From the NCBI GenBank assembly GCA_965247565.1, contig CBDFHF010000003.1, positions 2,607,565-2,671,564 of the forward strand: a DNA stretch of 64,000 nucleotides. The letters run 5' to 3'. The notes beneath the pieces are model-generated. The model had not been told where the DNA came from and searched no databases. It saw nothing but the letters and a program-made list of their open reading frames with translations. The stretch is from CBDFHF01 sp965247565 (GTDB lineage: Bacteria > Pseudomonadota > Gammaproteobacteria > Methylococcales > Methylomonadaceae). Below are positions 27,314 to 36,182 of the stretch, in pieces. The position numbers were made by a program, and so were the translations under genes. How positions within the stretch are numbered: position 1 is the stretch's first letter; every line of letters begins with the position of its first letter.

Positions 27314-28561
27314 ATGAACAGAAGACAATTTTTAAGCGGTTTGGCAGCGATGCCGATGATCGGTCGTAGTGTGTTGTCGGGCGGAGCGTTGCTATCTGGC
27401 TTGGGCAGTGCGCAGGCTGAAAACGTCTCAGGTAAAACACTGATAGTTATTTTCCAGCGGGGCGGGTGTGATGGACTCAATGTCGTTGTACCGCATGGCG
27501 AAGATGAATATTATCGATTAAGGCCTGATATCGCTATCGCCAGACCCGGCTCAGGTGCCGATGCTGCGTTAAATTTGGACGGTTTTTTTGGTTTGCATCC
27601 GGCTATGTCGTCTTTATACGATATTTACCAGCAAGGCCATTTAGCCGTTATGCCGACCGTGCATTATAACAATGGCAACCGTTCACACTTTTCCAGTCAA
27701 GATTTTATAGAAAGTGGTATCGGTGGCATAAAAACCGCTGACGGCTGGTTAAACCGACAATTATCGCTAAACAGTCAGGCGGCCAATGATCTGCGTGCCG
27801 TCAGTTTTGGCGGATTAGTTCATGCATTAAAAGGCAGTGTACCGGTAACTTCCATCGAATCGATAGGCGCGCCCGTATCAGGAATAGACAACACCATATT
27901 GAATCAATTGGCGGACATTTATAGGCAGCCTGTCAGTTCGGTTCTTAAAGCACGTATGTTATTAAAACAGCATGGCGAACTGGCGATTGATAATTTGTTT
28001 TTATTAGATCAATACAAAAACCAAGCTTATACTTCTGAAAACGGGGCGGTGTATCCTAATACTACTTATGGCAAACAGTTAAGAGATGTCGCTCGGCTTA
28101 TCAAAGCCCGTGCTGGGTTAGAAGTGGCAGCGGTCGATATTGATGGTTGGGATAACCATGTCGGTCAAGGTGGTGCTCAAGGGGTTCAATCAACTCGATT
28201 ACGTGAGTTTTCTGAGGGTATTGCCGCGCTTTATAAGGATTTAGGTTCAGCTTATATGAATGATGTGGTGATTTTGACCATGACTGAATTCGGCAGAACG
28301 GCCCAGCAAAACGCCAGTAAGGGAACGGATCATGGAAATGCGTCGAGCTGGTTTGTTATTGGTCATCAGGTTAATGGGGGTATTTATGGTGATTGGCCCG
28401 GACTCTCATCCGAAAAGCTCTATTTAGGGCGTTATCTGGCTTATTCGGTTAATTTTACCGATATTTTTGGTGAGCTATTAGTCAAACATTTGGATAACGC
28501 TCTTGGTTTGGCAACCGTTTTGCCCGGTGGTCTTTATAAGCCCGTTGGATTTTTATCTTGA
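27314..28561 (+). CDS. DUF1501 protein, Tat-type signal
   Basis: A 415-residue protein with an N-terminal twin-arginine-like signal (MNRRQFLSGLAAMPMIG, cleavage near SAQAE). The DUF1501 fold, a distant relative of the alkaline phosphatase/sulfatase superfamily, is seen in TLIVIFQRGGCDGLNVVVPH, then HYNNGNRSHFSSQDF, LEVAAVDIDGWDNHVGQGG and MTEFGRTAQQNASKGTDHG. It starts 14 bases after the DUF1800 gene with AGAGGAACG as ribosome site, so both are one operon. The pair is common in Proteobacteria and Planctomycetes; function unknown. Confidence 0.9.
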   Translation: MNRRQFLSGLAAMPMIGRSVLSGGALLSGLGSAQAENVSGKTLIVIFQRGGCDGLNVVVPHGEDEYYRLRPDIAIARPGSGADAALNLDGFFGLHPAMSSLYDIYQQGHLAVMPTVHYNNGNRSHFSSQDFIESGIGGIKTADGWLNRQLSLNSQAANDLRAVSFGGLVHALKGSVPVTSIESIGAPVSGIDNTILNQLADIYRQPVSSVLKARMLLKQHGELAIDNLFLLDQYKNQAYTSENGAVYPNTTYGKQLRDVARLIKARAGLEVAAVDIDGWDNHVGQGGAQGVQSTRLREFSEGIAALYKDLGSAYMNDVVILTMTEFGRTAQQNASKGTDHGNASSWFVIGHQVNGGIYGDWPGLSSEKLYLGRYLAYSVNFTDIFGELLVKHLDNALGLATVLPGGLYKPVGFLS

Positions 28562-28569
28562 AAGTTCAG

Positions 28570-28594
28570 AAACCAGAATTTCACTGGTTTTGTT
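28570..28594 (+). terminator. Candidate terminator after DUF1501 gene
   Basis: A stem AAACCAG / CTGGTTT with a 7-base loop, followed by TGTT, 9 bases after the stop codon. The T-run is weak. Confidence 0.35.
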
Positions 28595-28690
28595 ATCACT
28601 TTTAACTTTGACTCCCAAGTTTCTGCTTGGTAATCAGGTTTTCGAAGCCGAGCTTTCAAAAGTTTGAGAAGCCATCTTCGCCTGAAGCAG

Positions 28691-29932
28691 CTAAATTGGC
28701 ATATATCCTAGATCACTAGCAAACCGCTGTAATACTTTATTTTTATTTAGATTTAAAAGCGCAAACTGACGAGCAATCGTATTATGTGTTTTTTCTGATT
28801 CTGACGGTAGATCTGATAGTGCATGATTTAAACAGGCGACCAACGCATCAATGTTCTCCGGCTCAATACAGCGAGCAATACCGGGGTATTCATTGCATAA
28901 CAGCCCTAACTCAGTATTGGGTTCAGCCGTGATTATGCTGTGGCCACCGACAGAAAGAATAGTCGTTAACTTAGAAGGCAAAACCGCATCGGCAGCCCCC
29001 TTTTTTTGAATCACCAGATGAATATCAGCCAGTGCCATTAACGCGGGCAGGTTTTCATACGATTGTAGGGGATGAAATTTTAGATTATTAAGATCCAAGT
29101 TCGTAGCCTGTTGTAGCAACTGCTCTTGCGCGACGCCAGTACCGACCATTAAAAACAGTAGATTAGGTACGCCTCTTAATTTGTCGGCAGCTTGTAAAAC
29201 AATCTCTAGTCCCTGTTTTTTACCCATGTTACCGGAGTAAAGTACGATACGGGTTGTTTCGCCAATACCCCACTGATGCTTAAAATAGGTAGGATCAGCA
29301 TCAGGGGTAAAAAAATCGGTATCCACCCAATTAGGAAAATAAAACAACTTTTCAGGTTGCCCAGTTTTTTGTGCTGCGTTGCGCACCATGTGGTGAGAAA
29401 TGGATGAGATCGCATTAAAACGGCGCATAAACCAACTCTCAACCTGGCCAGCAAATTGGGCAATAACTCCCGATTTTCCCAAGCCCAGACCCAACATGGC
29501 ATCCAATTCAAAATCTTGAATGTGCAATACGCTTTTACTTCCCCGTAATGAACAAAACAACACAGTCGTTGGTACGCAGAAAAAAGTCGGTTCGATGCAG
29601 ATCATGACATCAGGCCTCCAGAACCATTGCTTAAAAACTACAGGCAAGCTTGAAAATGCGAAACTTATCAGGTGAAGTAACCGACTTAAGGTGGTCGGTT
29701 TTTTAGGCACGAATAGAGGACAACGAAATACAATTACTTTATTGAGCGATTCGGCTCGATATTGCCAGCTTTTATAATCCTTACCAACTTGCCATTCTGG
29801 ATAATAGGGTGGGGCGCAGATAACGCGAACGTCATGACCATTTTCAGCCAGCCATTCGCACATTTCACTTGAATACTTGCCGATGCCGGTTAGTTCGGGT
29901 GCGTAATTAAGGCCGTAGAGTAGGATTTTCAT
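28691..29932 (-). CDS. WcaI-like colanic acid-type glycosyltransferase (GT4)
   Basis: A 413-residue GT-B glycosyltransferase. The start MKILLYGLNYAPELTGIGKY, followed by CAPPYYPEWQ, and the middle VLHIQDFELDAMLGLGL are hallmarks of the WcaI/WbuB group. The C-terminal Rossmann half has VLYSGNMGKKQGLE and the donor-binding segment ending in VLPSKLTTILSVGGHSIITA. WcaI in E. coli transfers a sugar in the colanic acid repeat. It is the left end of the minus-strand EPS locus, separated from the next intact gene by 3.4 kb of decayed DNA. Confidence 0.87.
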   Translation of the reverse strand: MKILLYGLNYAPELTGIGKYSSEMCEWLAENGHDVRVICAPPYYPEWQVGKDYKSWQYRAESLNKVIVFRCPLFVPKKPTTLSRLLHLISFAFSSLPVVFKQWFWRPDVMICIEPTFFCVPTTVLFCSLRGSKSVLHIQDFELDAMLGLGLGKSGVIAQFAGQVESWFMRRFNAISSISHHMVRNAAQKTGQPEKLFYFPNWVDTDFFTPDADPTYFKHQWGIGETTRIVLYSGNMGKKQGLEIVLQAADKLRGVPNLLFLMVGTGVAQEQLLQQATNLDLNNLKFHPLQSYENLPALMALADIHLVIQKKGAADAVLPSKLTTILSVGGHSIITAEPNTELGLLCNEYPGIARCIEPENIDALVACLNHALSDLPSESEKTHNTIARQFALLNLNKNKVLQRFASDLGYMPI

Positions 29933-30157
29933 GTAGTTGATTTGATGATATTTAAAACTCTATGTGAAATATGGAAGGTACACGCAAATCCAAGATTCTT
30001 CAATCAGAGTCTTGTAAAAGTAAATCCGTTTATCCTCCGACAAACTCTCGGCAACTGCTCCTGCGTCGCCTAAAGCGCCTACTGTTAGTGCTCTACCTCC
30101 TGCATAATCCACATGGACGTGGTGAATGCAGATATTGCAGGAGAAAATATCTGTTCA
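29933..30157. other. Decayed intergenic DNA
   Basis: No convincing gene. It contains the first copy (30047-30066) of a 20-base sequence, CTCGGCAACTGCTCCTGCGT, repeated exactly at 30504-30523. Confidence 0.45.
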
Positions 30158-30370
30158 TTACAGTCGAGCATCAACGGATTTGTTTTTAGCCAAGCGAGAC
30201 ATTTTATCCCAGAAGCTACGCTTCATGGTTTCTTGCGGAATCCAGTCCTTAATTTGCCCCTTGACCAACGTAACAAGCCGTGCGACTTTTTCCTCTCTGG
30301 ACTCGGCACCGGTAAGAAGCTGCCTTGCTTCCAGGTATTTAAAATAAATGAGGCTGTGATACCATGATCC
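30158..30370 (-). pseudogene. Remnant of a family 2 glycosyltransferase C-terminus
   Basis: Reading leftward, an open frame gives WYHSLIYFKYLEARQLLTG, then AESREEKVARLVTL and FWDKMSRLAKNKSVDARL before a stop at 30158-30160. The tail of the other broken glycosyltransferase at 32801-33290 has the matching WYRCLVDLKCLEADRILKV-AESREEKVARI. The catalytic domain is missing. A 64-residue fragment in this position is either a relic or the end of a gene lost by deletion. Confidence 0.5.
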
Positions 30371-30831
30371 TCTCCCCTGTATACATTACAAAAATTAATA
30401 AACATGGTGCCCGGCTGTATTTTTGTCATGTATGGGTAATCCTTGCATAAAGAAGTTGATAGTGTCGCTATTTTTGCGAAAGCTTGTTTTGGGCCTCCCA
30501 GCCCTCGGCAACTGCTCCTGCGTTGCTCCTCTCCTGCATCCATGCAGTCGAAGCAAGCGGCAAAAACTTAACGCGACAAATTAATGTTCCAACGGCCTCT
30601 GCCGTTCCTTACGACTACGCTCAGGACAAGCTCTGCTTCTCTCATCCAATACCCAACAAGGGGTATTGGATATTATTCTCGCAATGACTCGACGCGATTT
30701 CGTAAAGCCTGCATTTTCACTCCTCAAACAGCCGCTCCGTGAAAACACAAGCACTATCGCTACCAACTGGCTAAGAAATCTTCACTCCGCTAACGCTCCG
30801 TTTCCAAGATTTCTCAGCGCAGGTTTGGTTC
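30371..30831. other. Decayed intergenic DNA with small hairpins and a repeated 20-mer
   Basis: No supported gene. It has the second copy of the 20-base repeat (30504-30523). It also has a perfect 11-bp hairpin ATCCAATACCC / GGGTATTGGAT with a 6-base loop (30644-30671). Short open frames on both strands lack family features. Confidence 0.45.
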
Positions 30832-31640
30832 TTAACTTCGCCGCCAGCTCCAATAGCCAGTTAGCAGCATCGGTGTTTTGATGCTATTTCTAGACTCTTC
30901 CTGGCGTAATCCATAAACCACCTGTACCGCATCTGAAAATTGTTCAGCAAAACGCATCAATCCTCGATGCGGCTTACAACCGCCCCACTTGCATTCGATC
31001 ATATGCACAATTTTGCCATCCTCACTCAGAGAAAAATCAACCTCCGCGCCATCCATGGTGCGGATATAATGCAACCCAGCCGATCTACCCGCAGTGTCTT
31101 CCAGAAAATGCACATCCTTCAACAACATCCCCGCCACCGCATTTTTAAGACAAATACCGTTATCGCCACGAACCGACCCTGTATCGAAAAAACACCTTGG
31201 GGGCTTTGTAAAATCCCCCGGGCAAGGCAACGTTGTGATGCCACGGCTGCACAGTAAAATCGATGAATAACGCCTGCAAAATATCCAGATAGTGATTCAA
31301 AGTAGCGGGAGAAACGGCATGCACACGCGGAAATTCCAGTACATTCTCGCGAACCAAATCGTTGAAATACTGCGCACGCCAACGATCCGTAACGCATTCG
31401 TCGCAAAACAAGGCTCAGGAAAAGCCGCATCTCTCCAACAATTGATCCAGCGTGTTGGCAGGAGCCACCTTTTTTTGTTCACACCACTGCCGTACAGAAA
31501 ACGGAAGTATGCGAAAACCAAAATATCGGCCGGCCAACGAAACTCCCCCTTGCAGAAAAGTTTCCATCCGGCCGCTTCCCGTTACCAGCAATCAATTCCA
31601 GATCATCGAGATAAATTTCAAACAAGGCATTGTACATAAA
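30832..31640 (-). pseudogene. Broken AAA/DUF4143 ATPase gene, C-terminal half
   Basis: Three frames read leftward together give a DUF4143-type C-terminus. METFLQGGVSLAGRYFGFRI-like and CEQKKVAPANTLDQLLERCG come first, then DRWRAQYFNDLVRENVLEFP, then KNAVAGMLLKDVHFLED and AEVDFSLSEDGKIVHMIECKW, which is the PD-(D/E)XK-like end (VDF and ECK). The N-terminal AAA domain with Walker motifs is absent and at least two frameshifts occur. The family (ATP-binding protein, DUF4143) has unknown cellular function. Confidence 0.72.
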
Positions 31641-31669
31641 TTGCAATAAAGTCGCGACTTTATTGCAAT
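31640..31669. repeat. Perfect 30-bp palindrome
   Basis: ATTGCAATAAAGTCG at 31640-31654 is followed directly by its exact complement at 31655-31669, centred on TCGCGA. It sits at the upstream edge of the DUF4143 pseudogene, in the position of an operator or promoter for that gene. No flanking T-run supports a terminator. Confidence 0.9.
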
Positions 31670-31710
31670 GCAGCAACATAAAGACGAAAAATATATTAAC
31701 CTCGGTCAGT

Positions 31711-31785
31711 AGTGTTCCAGTTTTGTCGATAACCTTAAGTTTCAATCAGATGTTAGTACGTGACGAGCAACAAAACTGAAGCACT
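31711..31785. repeat. 75-bp inverted-repeat unit
   Basis: AGTGTTCCAGTTTTGT (31711-31726) and the complement of 31770-31785 (AGTGCTTCAGTTTTGT) differ at two positions. It has the shape of a solo miniature element or the two ends of a deleted IS, and lies just left of the IS982-like element. Confidence 0.5.
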
Positions 31786-31790
31786 ATTCA

Positions 31791-32800
31791 AATGTGAATT
31801 AAGAGTTAAAAGGTAGCCAGTTCATTGGCTTATGCTTAAGATATGAGAAAAGGCTTTAACTAATTTCATTATCTTGAGGAATCCAATGAACTGGCAGGAT
31901 CAATGGATAACAATTTATCTTTATGTCTGCAAGCATTATCAAAATCATTTGTGGGTCTATAGCCAGCGTATGAGTAATTACGCAGACCTCAGGTTTTCTA
32001 ATGAAGAAGTGATCACGCTCTATCTTTTCGGTGTCATTGATAAAAACAGGGAACTTAAAACGATCTACGGCTATGCGGACCGCCATTTGCGCGACTGGTT
32101 TCCTTGTTTGCCGGGCTATACCGCTCTTGTGCCCTTGGGTATATGTGCAACGCTTGAATAAAGTAGCCGATGCCTTTGCACCGTTGTTGGAAATGATTCA
32201 GCAAGAACAAGCCTGCTCAAACCGAGAATCGGTTTGGTTGATGGATTCTTTTCCGGTCGCCTTGGCAAAACAAGGCCATCGGTTTAAAGCCTGTGTTGCC
32301 AAAGGATTGGCAGATGCCGGCTACTGTTCCAGCAAAAAATTATACTATGACGGCGTTCGAGTTCATGTGGTGGGGCGTCGCCAGATAGGGACGTTACCAA
32401 GCCCCGACTATATTGGGGTGACTGGTGCCAGCAGCCATGATGGGCAAATATTCGACCAAATCCGGCCGGTATTAGCCAATAATGAACTCTATGGGGATAA
32501 GGCCTATCAACGGTCTGATGCCGACGAAGTACGGGCGACCCAGAACCTGACGGTATGGCCGCCGGTTAAAAAACAAAAAGGCCAGCGCTATTTGGAGCCG
32601 CAAGATCAGTGGTTATCCACCGCCGTATCCCGCATTCGACAACCCATTGAAACAGTATTCAGCTGGATTGAAGAAAAAACAGGGATTGAATGCGCAGGCA
32701 ACGTGCGTTCGTACAACGGACTGATGGTTCATATCTTCGGTAAGTTAGCGGCCGCTCTGTTTTTTTGGAATTACCTACGGGTCAGCTCTTAATTCACATT
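31791..32800 (+). mobile_element. IS982-like insertion sequence
   Basis: A 1010-bp element with matching 15-base ends AATGTGAATTAAGAG (31791-31805, complement at 32786-32800). It carries one transposase in two frames. The right end lies inside the 3' part of a family 2 glycosyltransferase, replacing its stop codon. I saw no clear target duplication. Confidence 0.78.
31886..32792 (+). pseudogene. IS982-like transposase, frameshifted
   Basis: The first frame (MNWQDQWITIYLYVCKHYQ, LYLFGVIDKNRELKTIYGYA) ends at 32158 in a TAA. A one-base change near 32135 is needed to join YVQRLNKVADAFAPLLEM and the catalytic part: VWLMDSFPVALAK, DAGYCSSKKLYYDGVRVHVV, NELYGDKAYQRSDADE and RIRQPIETVFSWIEEK. These are the DDE motifs of the IS982 group. 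No slippery run is present at the break, so I call it inactivated. Confidence 0.75.
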
Positions 32801-33290
32801 CAAGTTTCAACCCAGTCAACTCGCTAATCCGTGCGACCTTTTCTTCTCTGGACTCTGCAACTTTTAGTATCCGATCAGCCTCCAGGCATTTAAGATCAAC
32901 CAGGCAGCGGTACCAGAAGCCTTGCATAAAGTGGTAGGCAAAGCCTTCCTGACCGTCCAGAAAGCCCAGTCTTAAAATATAACGATATAAAAAATACAGT
33001 AGCGGCCTTACAAACAACGGAAGTTTGTTATAAAGCGCTTCCTTAACGAAACGTTTGAGCTTGGCTTGGCCGTTTTCGGCCTCGCCAATCGATTCATCAC
33101 GTGAAAACAGTCGGTATTTATGGTTGAGAATACCCAGTATTTCATGGCTGGCGTAACGGTTGTGCTCGGCAATATACCATTCTACGGTTTGAGGTTGTCG
33201 TCGACAAAATCGCCGTTAAAAATAATCGAGTTGTCGGAATCCAGCACGATATGTTCAACCATACAGCGGTCTTCGATATTCGCCTGACCG
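32801..33290 (-). pseudogene. Family 2 glycosyltransferase fragment (5' and 3' lost)
   Basis: Read leftward: KTGQANIEDRCMVEHIVLD and NSIIFNGDFVDDNLK, a one- or two-base shift near 33197, then QTVEWYIAEHNRYASHEILG, FSRDESIGEAENGQAKLKRF and PLLYFLYRYILRLGFLDGQE, GFAYHFMQGFWYRCLVD. This is the C-terminal half of a membrane-associated GT2 of the WaaE/EPS type, where hydrophobic helices follow the catalytic domain. The catalytic N-terminus is missing and the IS982 element supplies a foreign end (ECELRADP). Confidence 0.78.
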
Positions 33291-33293
33291 GTC

Positions 33294-33848
33294 TTACAGA
33301 TGCGTAACAATACGCGGCTTAATTGGTTTTGCAGGATACCCGACACAAATCATTCTCGCAGGCATGTCGCCCAGTACCGTACTTCTGGCTCCAATCACCG
33401 CACCAGAACCGATCGTAATACCTGGTGCGATAAAAACATCAGTTGCAATCCAAACTTCATCTTCGATGATAATTTTGCTTTCGTGAATATCAAAAGCTTC
33501 TTTTGTATAGTCATGACTAGCTGCGCACAAATAAGACTTTTGAGAAATAACTGCATTTTTACCTATTACAATTTCACCCAATGTATAAAGACCTACGTCA
33601 TCACCAATCCACGAATGATCACCAATAGTTAATTTCCAAGGATAAGTGATTTTGGCAGAAGGGCGAATGATGACGTTCTTTCCGATTTTTGCACCAAACA
33701 AACGCAGTAAAAACCTTCTCCAGCCATATACAAACTGGGGCGAACAAGCAAATAAAATTGATTGAACAATCCACCAGATTTGTACAGTGAGAGCATTTTT
33801 TGCACGGAAGTTTTTGGGCAGGACAAATTGTTCTAAATTCTGGATCAT
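33294..33848 (-). CDS. WcaF-like colanic acid-type acetyltransferase
   Basis: A 184-residue left-handed beta-helix (LbetaH) acyltransferase. After an N-terminal helix (FRAKNALTVQIWWIVQSILF), hexapeptide repeats run from GAKIGKNVIIRPSAKI through IGDHSWIGDDVGLYTLG to IGSGAVIGARSTVLGDMPAR. CAASHDYTKEAFD holds the catalytic histidine of the WcaF/NodL group. It transfers acetyl from acetyl-CoA to a sugar of the repeat unit. Partner genes are the WcaI-like and GT4 genes. Confidence 0.88.
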   Translation of the reverse strand: MIQNLEQFVLPKNFRAKNALTVQIWWIVQSILFACSPQFVYGWRRFLLRLFGAKIGKNVIIRPSAKITYPWKLTIGDHSWIGDDVGLYTLGEIVIGKNAVISQKSYLCAASHDYTKEAFDIHESKIIIEDEVWIATDVFIAPGITIGSGAVIGARSTVLGDMPARMICVGYPAKPIKPRIVTHL

Positions 33849-33878
33849 GGTGTGATTGTTTCTAATTAAGGGTTGCTG

Positions 33879-33955
33879 GTTCCCAAGCTCCAGCTTGGTA
33901 ACCTAAACTTGTAACCTCTAGCTTCCTGAAGTTCACGAAGCTGGAGCTTGGGAAC
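33879..33955. repeat. Inverted repeat GTTCCCAAGCTCCAGCTT
   Basis: The 18-base arm at 33879-33896 is exactly complementary to 33938-33955, with a 41-base interior. It sits in the 136-base gap between the WcaF-like gene and the next glycosyltransferase. It looks like a dispersed REP/MITE-type unit; a regulatory hairpin cannot be excluded. Confidence 0.7.
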
Positions 33956-33984
33956 GAGCACTCTAAATCTAGTGAGGTCTTAAA

Positions 33985-35046
33985 TCATTTCAATCCACCT
34001 TGGATTTCTGCAACAAGTGCATCCAAATTAGTAGTGTAAAGCAACTTTGAGTTTACAAATTTTGCGCGCGCTGCCATCTTCATCACTTGCAGCGCTGATT
34101 CATTCAACAGTAGATAGCGAATATTTTCCAGACCTGACTCAACAAAACTTTCGGGGTCTTGAATTACCCATCCCACTTCGTTCGTCACCATGCCGTTTAT
34201 ACAGCCGCGAGATAACGAAATCACTGGCACACCAGCTTGCATTGACTCCCAGATTGTTACAGGCTCCGCTTCGTTTGCATAACGTGTGGGAAAAACCAGC
34301 ACGTCAACTTGAGACAAGAAATTATTTTTTTCTTCTCCATAAACTGGGCCAACATGGGTGATACAACCTGCATCACGTACTGCCTCATCAAAAGCATACT
34401 TAATTTCAACTTGAACTGGTCCAGCCATCATACCTTCGACTGCGTAGCCGTGGGATTTTGCCGCTTTCAGTAAATCGATAAAATCAAAACATCCTTTTTC
34501 TGCAGTGATATTAGACAAGAAACCCAAAACCAAATTGTCGTTGCACTGCTCTTTATCTGCTGGCTTTCCGATCTCACTTAAAAATGCTGCATTCGAAATC
34601 ACTCGAATATTGGATGAAGAAATAGAATACTGATTAATAAGCATTTCCCCCATACGATCACATAGAGCAATATGAATTGAATTTTTCAATAGCCTCAAAA
34701 CTATACGTGCATAGAACGGTTGATGATTGAGATAAGCAAAACTATGATGATGAACAAAGACACGCAAACCAAAAATTAAGGCAACAGTTGCAAAGCATGC
34801 ATCTAGAAACTGCCGCAGGCCGCCGGATAAGGGAAGGTAAAGTGCGCAAGCACGATCACGAAAAGCAGTATCCACGAACTGAATCCATAGCTTCAGTAAA
34901 TGGAAGCGTGTACCTCGCGGAGCTAAATCAAAAACTTTAACATTCGCACAAGATTGCAGCACCGTCAACATACGACGATTAATTTCCGAGAAACCATGTA
35001 CAGGTGGTGGCAAGGGACCAACAAAAAAAATAGATTGAGTCCTCAT
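33985..35046 (-). CDS. Glycosyltransferase family 4
   Basis: A 353-residue GT-B enzyme. The N-terminus SIFFVGPLPPPVHGFSEINR has the PLPPPxxG loop seen in many EPS GT4 enzymes. The C-terminal donor half shows LGFLSNITAEKGCFDFIDLL, then VDVLVFPTRYANEAEPVTIW with the Glu of the E-x7-E motif. The start codon overlaps the stop of the next upstream gene (TAATG), so both are translationally coupled. Confidence 0.86.
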   Translation of the reverse strand: MRTQSIFFVGPLPPPVHGFSEINRRMLTVLQSCANVKVFDLAPRGTRFHLLKLWIQFVDTAFRDRACALYLPLSGGLRQFLDACFATVALIFGLRVFVHHHSFAYLNHQPFYARIVLRLLKNSIHIALCDRMGEMLINQYSISSSNIRVISNAAFLSEIGKPADKEQCNDNLVLGFLSNITAEKGCFDFIDLLKAAKSHGYAVEGMMAGPVQVEIKYAFDEAVRDAGCITHVGPVYGEEKNNFLSQVDVLVFPTRYANEAEPVTIWESMQAGVPVISLSRGCINGMVTNEVGWVIQDPESFVESGLENIRYLLLNESALQVMKMAARAKFVNSKLLYTTNLDALVAEIQGGLK

Positions 35047-36182
35047 TATTTTTTAGCAGAGGTTAGTGAGCAGCCAACTAATATCTGTGATGCAGCAGTT
35101 TCAGGTGAGAAAGTTGAAATAAAGCTAGTGAGTTCTCTAGCATGATTTTCTAAATTTGAGAATGTGTTATGAGCGTCAATCATCTTGTTCGCCAATTCAT
35201 CTACATTACCACACTCGTATACAAACCCTGTTTTACCATCAATCACTAACTCAGGAACGCAACCACAACGATGGCTAACTACAACAGGACAGCCATAACT
35301 TAATGCCTCATTTACTACCAAACCCCAAGGCTCACTGCTGCTTGGTAACACCATGCAAGAAGCATCTAGATACTCAATCGATAATTCATCGGTATTTTTT
35401 GCGCCTGCAAATAAAATTGATGAGCTTAATTCTAAGTGCTCAGCAAGCGAAACCAAATGTTCTTTATGTGGCCCATTCCCTACAATCACAATTATTGCAT
35501 CTGGCAATAAGGAAACCACTTTCTTAAAAGCTTGAAATAAATCATCCAAATTTTTTTCAGGTGAAAGCCTGCCAACATAGAGGTAGCGAGGAGTAACATT
35601 GGTTTTTGAATTTCGATATGAAATTACCGACTGCATATCATAATCATGGGGCAAAGCCGCCGCTTGGCATCGAAAGTAGATTTTTTCACTAGATACACCC
35701 AGTGACATCAAATATTCACGAGCGCGCTGACCGTATCCAAAAAAAATATCACAATGAGAAAAGAAGAAGCGTTTTAGCAATGATTTAAGAAAGGTATGAG
35801 GGTGATCATAGGCAGTGGAATCACAGAACACAGCAATTTGCTTACCCCTCAACCGTGCAGCCAAAAGCATCGCCCAGTATTCTGCTAAATGATAACCAGC
35901 CAGTATTACAATATCGGCATGGGTTCTCCATACAAAGAAAAAAAGAGTCTTGATCAACAGCCACTTTGGCACGTCATCGTAAGACCCTTTGAATAGGAGT
36001 TGGTAAGGATATTGATGGTACGAAAGGTCTACGCCCGCCAGCCCTACACGAGCATTTTCAGTCTCAGCAATATGTAAAAACTCAATGTCGAACTCAGATT
36101 TTAAGCTATGGTGGTGCAGAGCAGAAAAAACACCACCTTTATACTTAGACCAGAGGATATTATGGGTTATAAGTATTTTCAT
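35046..36182 (-). CDS. Glycosyltransferase family 4
   Basis: A 378-residue GT-B enzyme. The acceptor half has MKILITHNILWSKYKGGVFS. The donor half has YLYVGRLSPEKNLDDLFQAF, AIIVIVGNGPHKEHLVSLAE and SSSEPWGLVVNEALSYGCPV, the EPxGLVxNEA signature of the retaining GT4 catalytic site. It is first of a two-gene coupled pair. Sugar specificity is unknown. Confidence 0.88.
   Translation of the reverse strand: MKILITHNILWSKYKGGVFSALHHHSLKSEFDIEFLHIAETENARVGLAGVDLSYHQYPYQLLFKGSYDDVPKWLLIKTLFFFVWRTHADIVILAGYHLAEYWAMLLAARLRGKQIAVFCDSTAYDHPHTFLKSLLKRFFFSHCDIFFGYGQRAREYLMSLGVSSEKIYFRCQAAALPHDYDMQSVISYRNSKTNVTPRYLYVGRLSPEKNLDDLFQAFKKVVSLLPDAIIVIVGNGPHKEHLVSLAEHLELSSSILFAGAKNTDELSIEYLDASCMVLPSSSEPWGLVVNEALSYGCPVVVSHRCGCVPELVIDGKTGFVYECGNVDELANKMIDAHNTFSNLENHARELTSFISTFSPETAASQILVGCSLTSAKK

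Noticed and set aside
30484..30881. Several short frames in the decayed region
   Set aside because: Overlapping frames on both strands without motif; hairpin and repeat sequences explain them.
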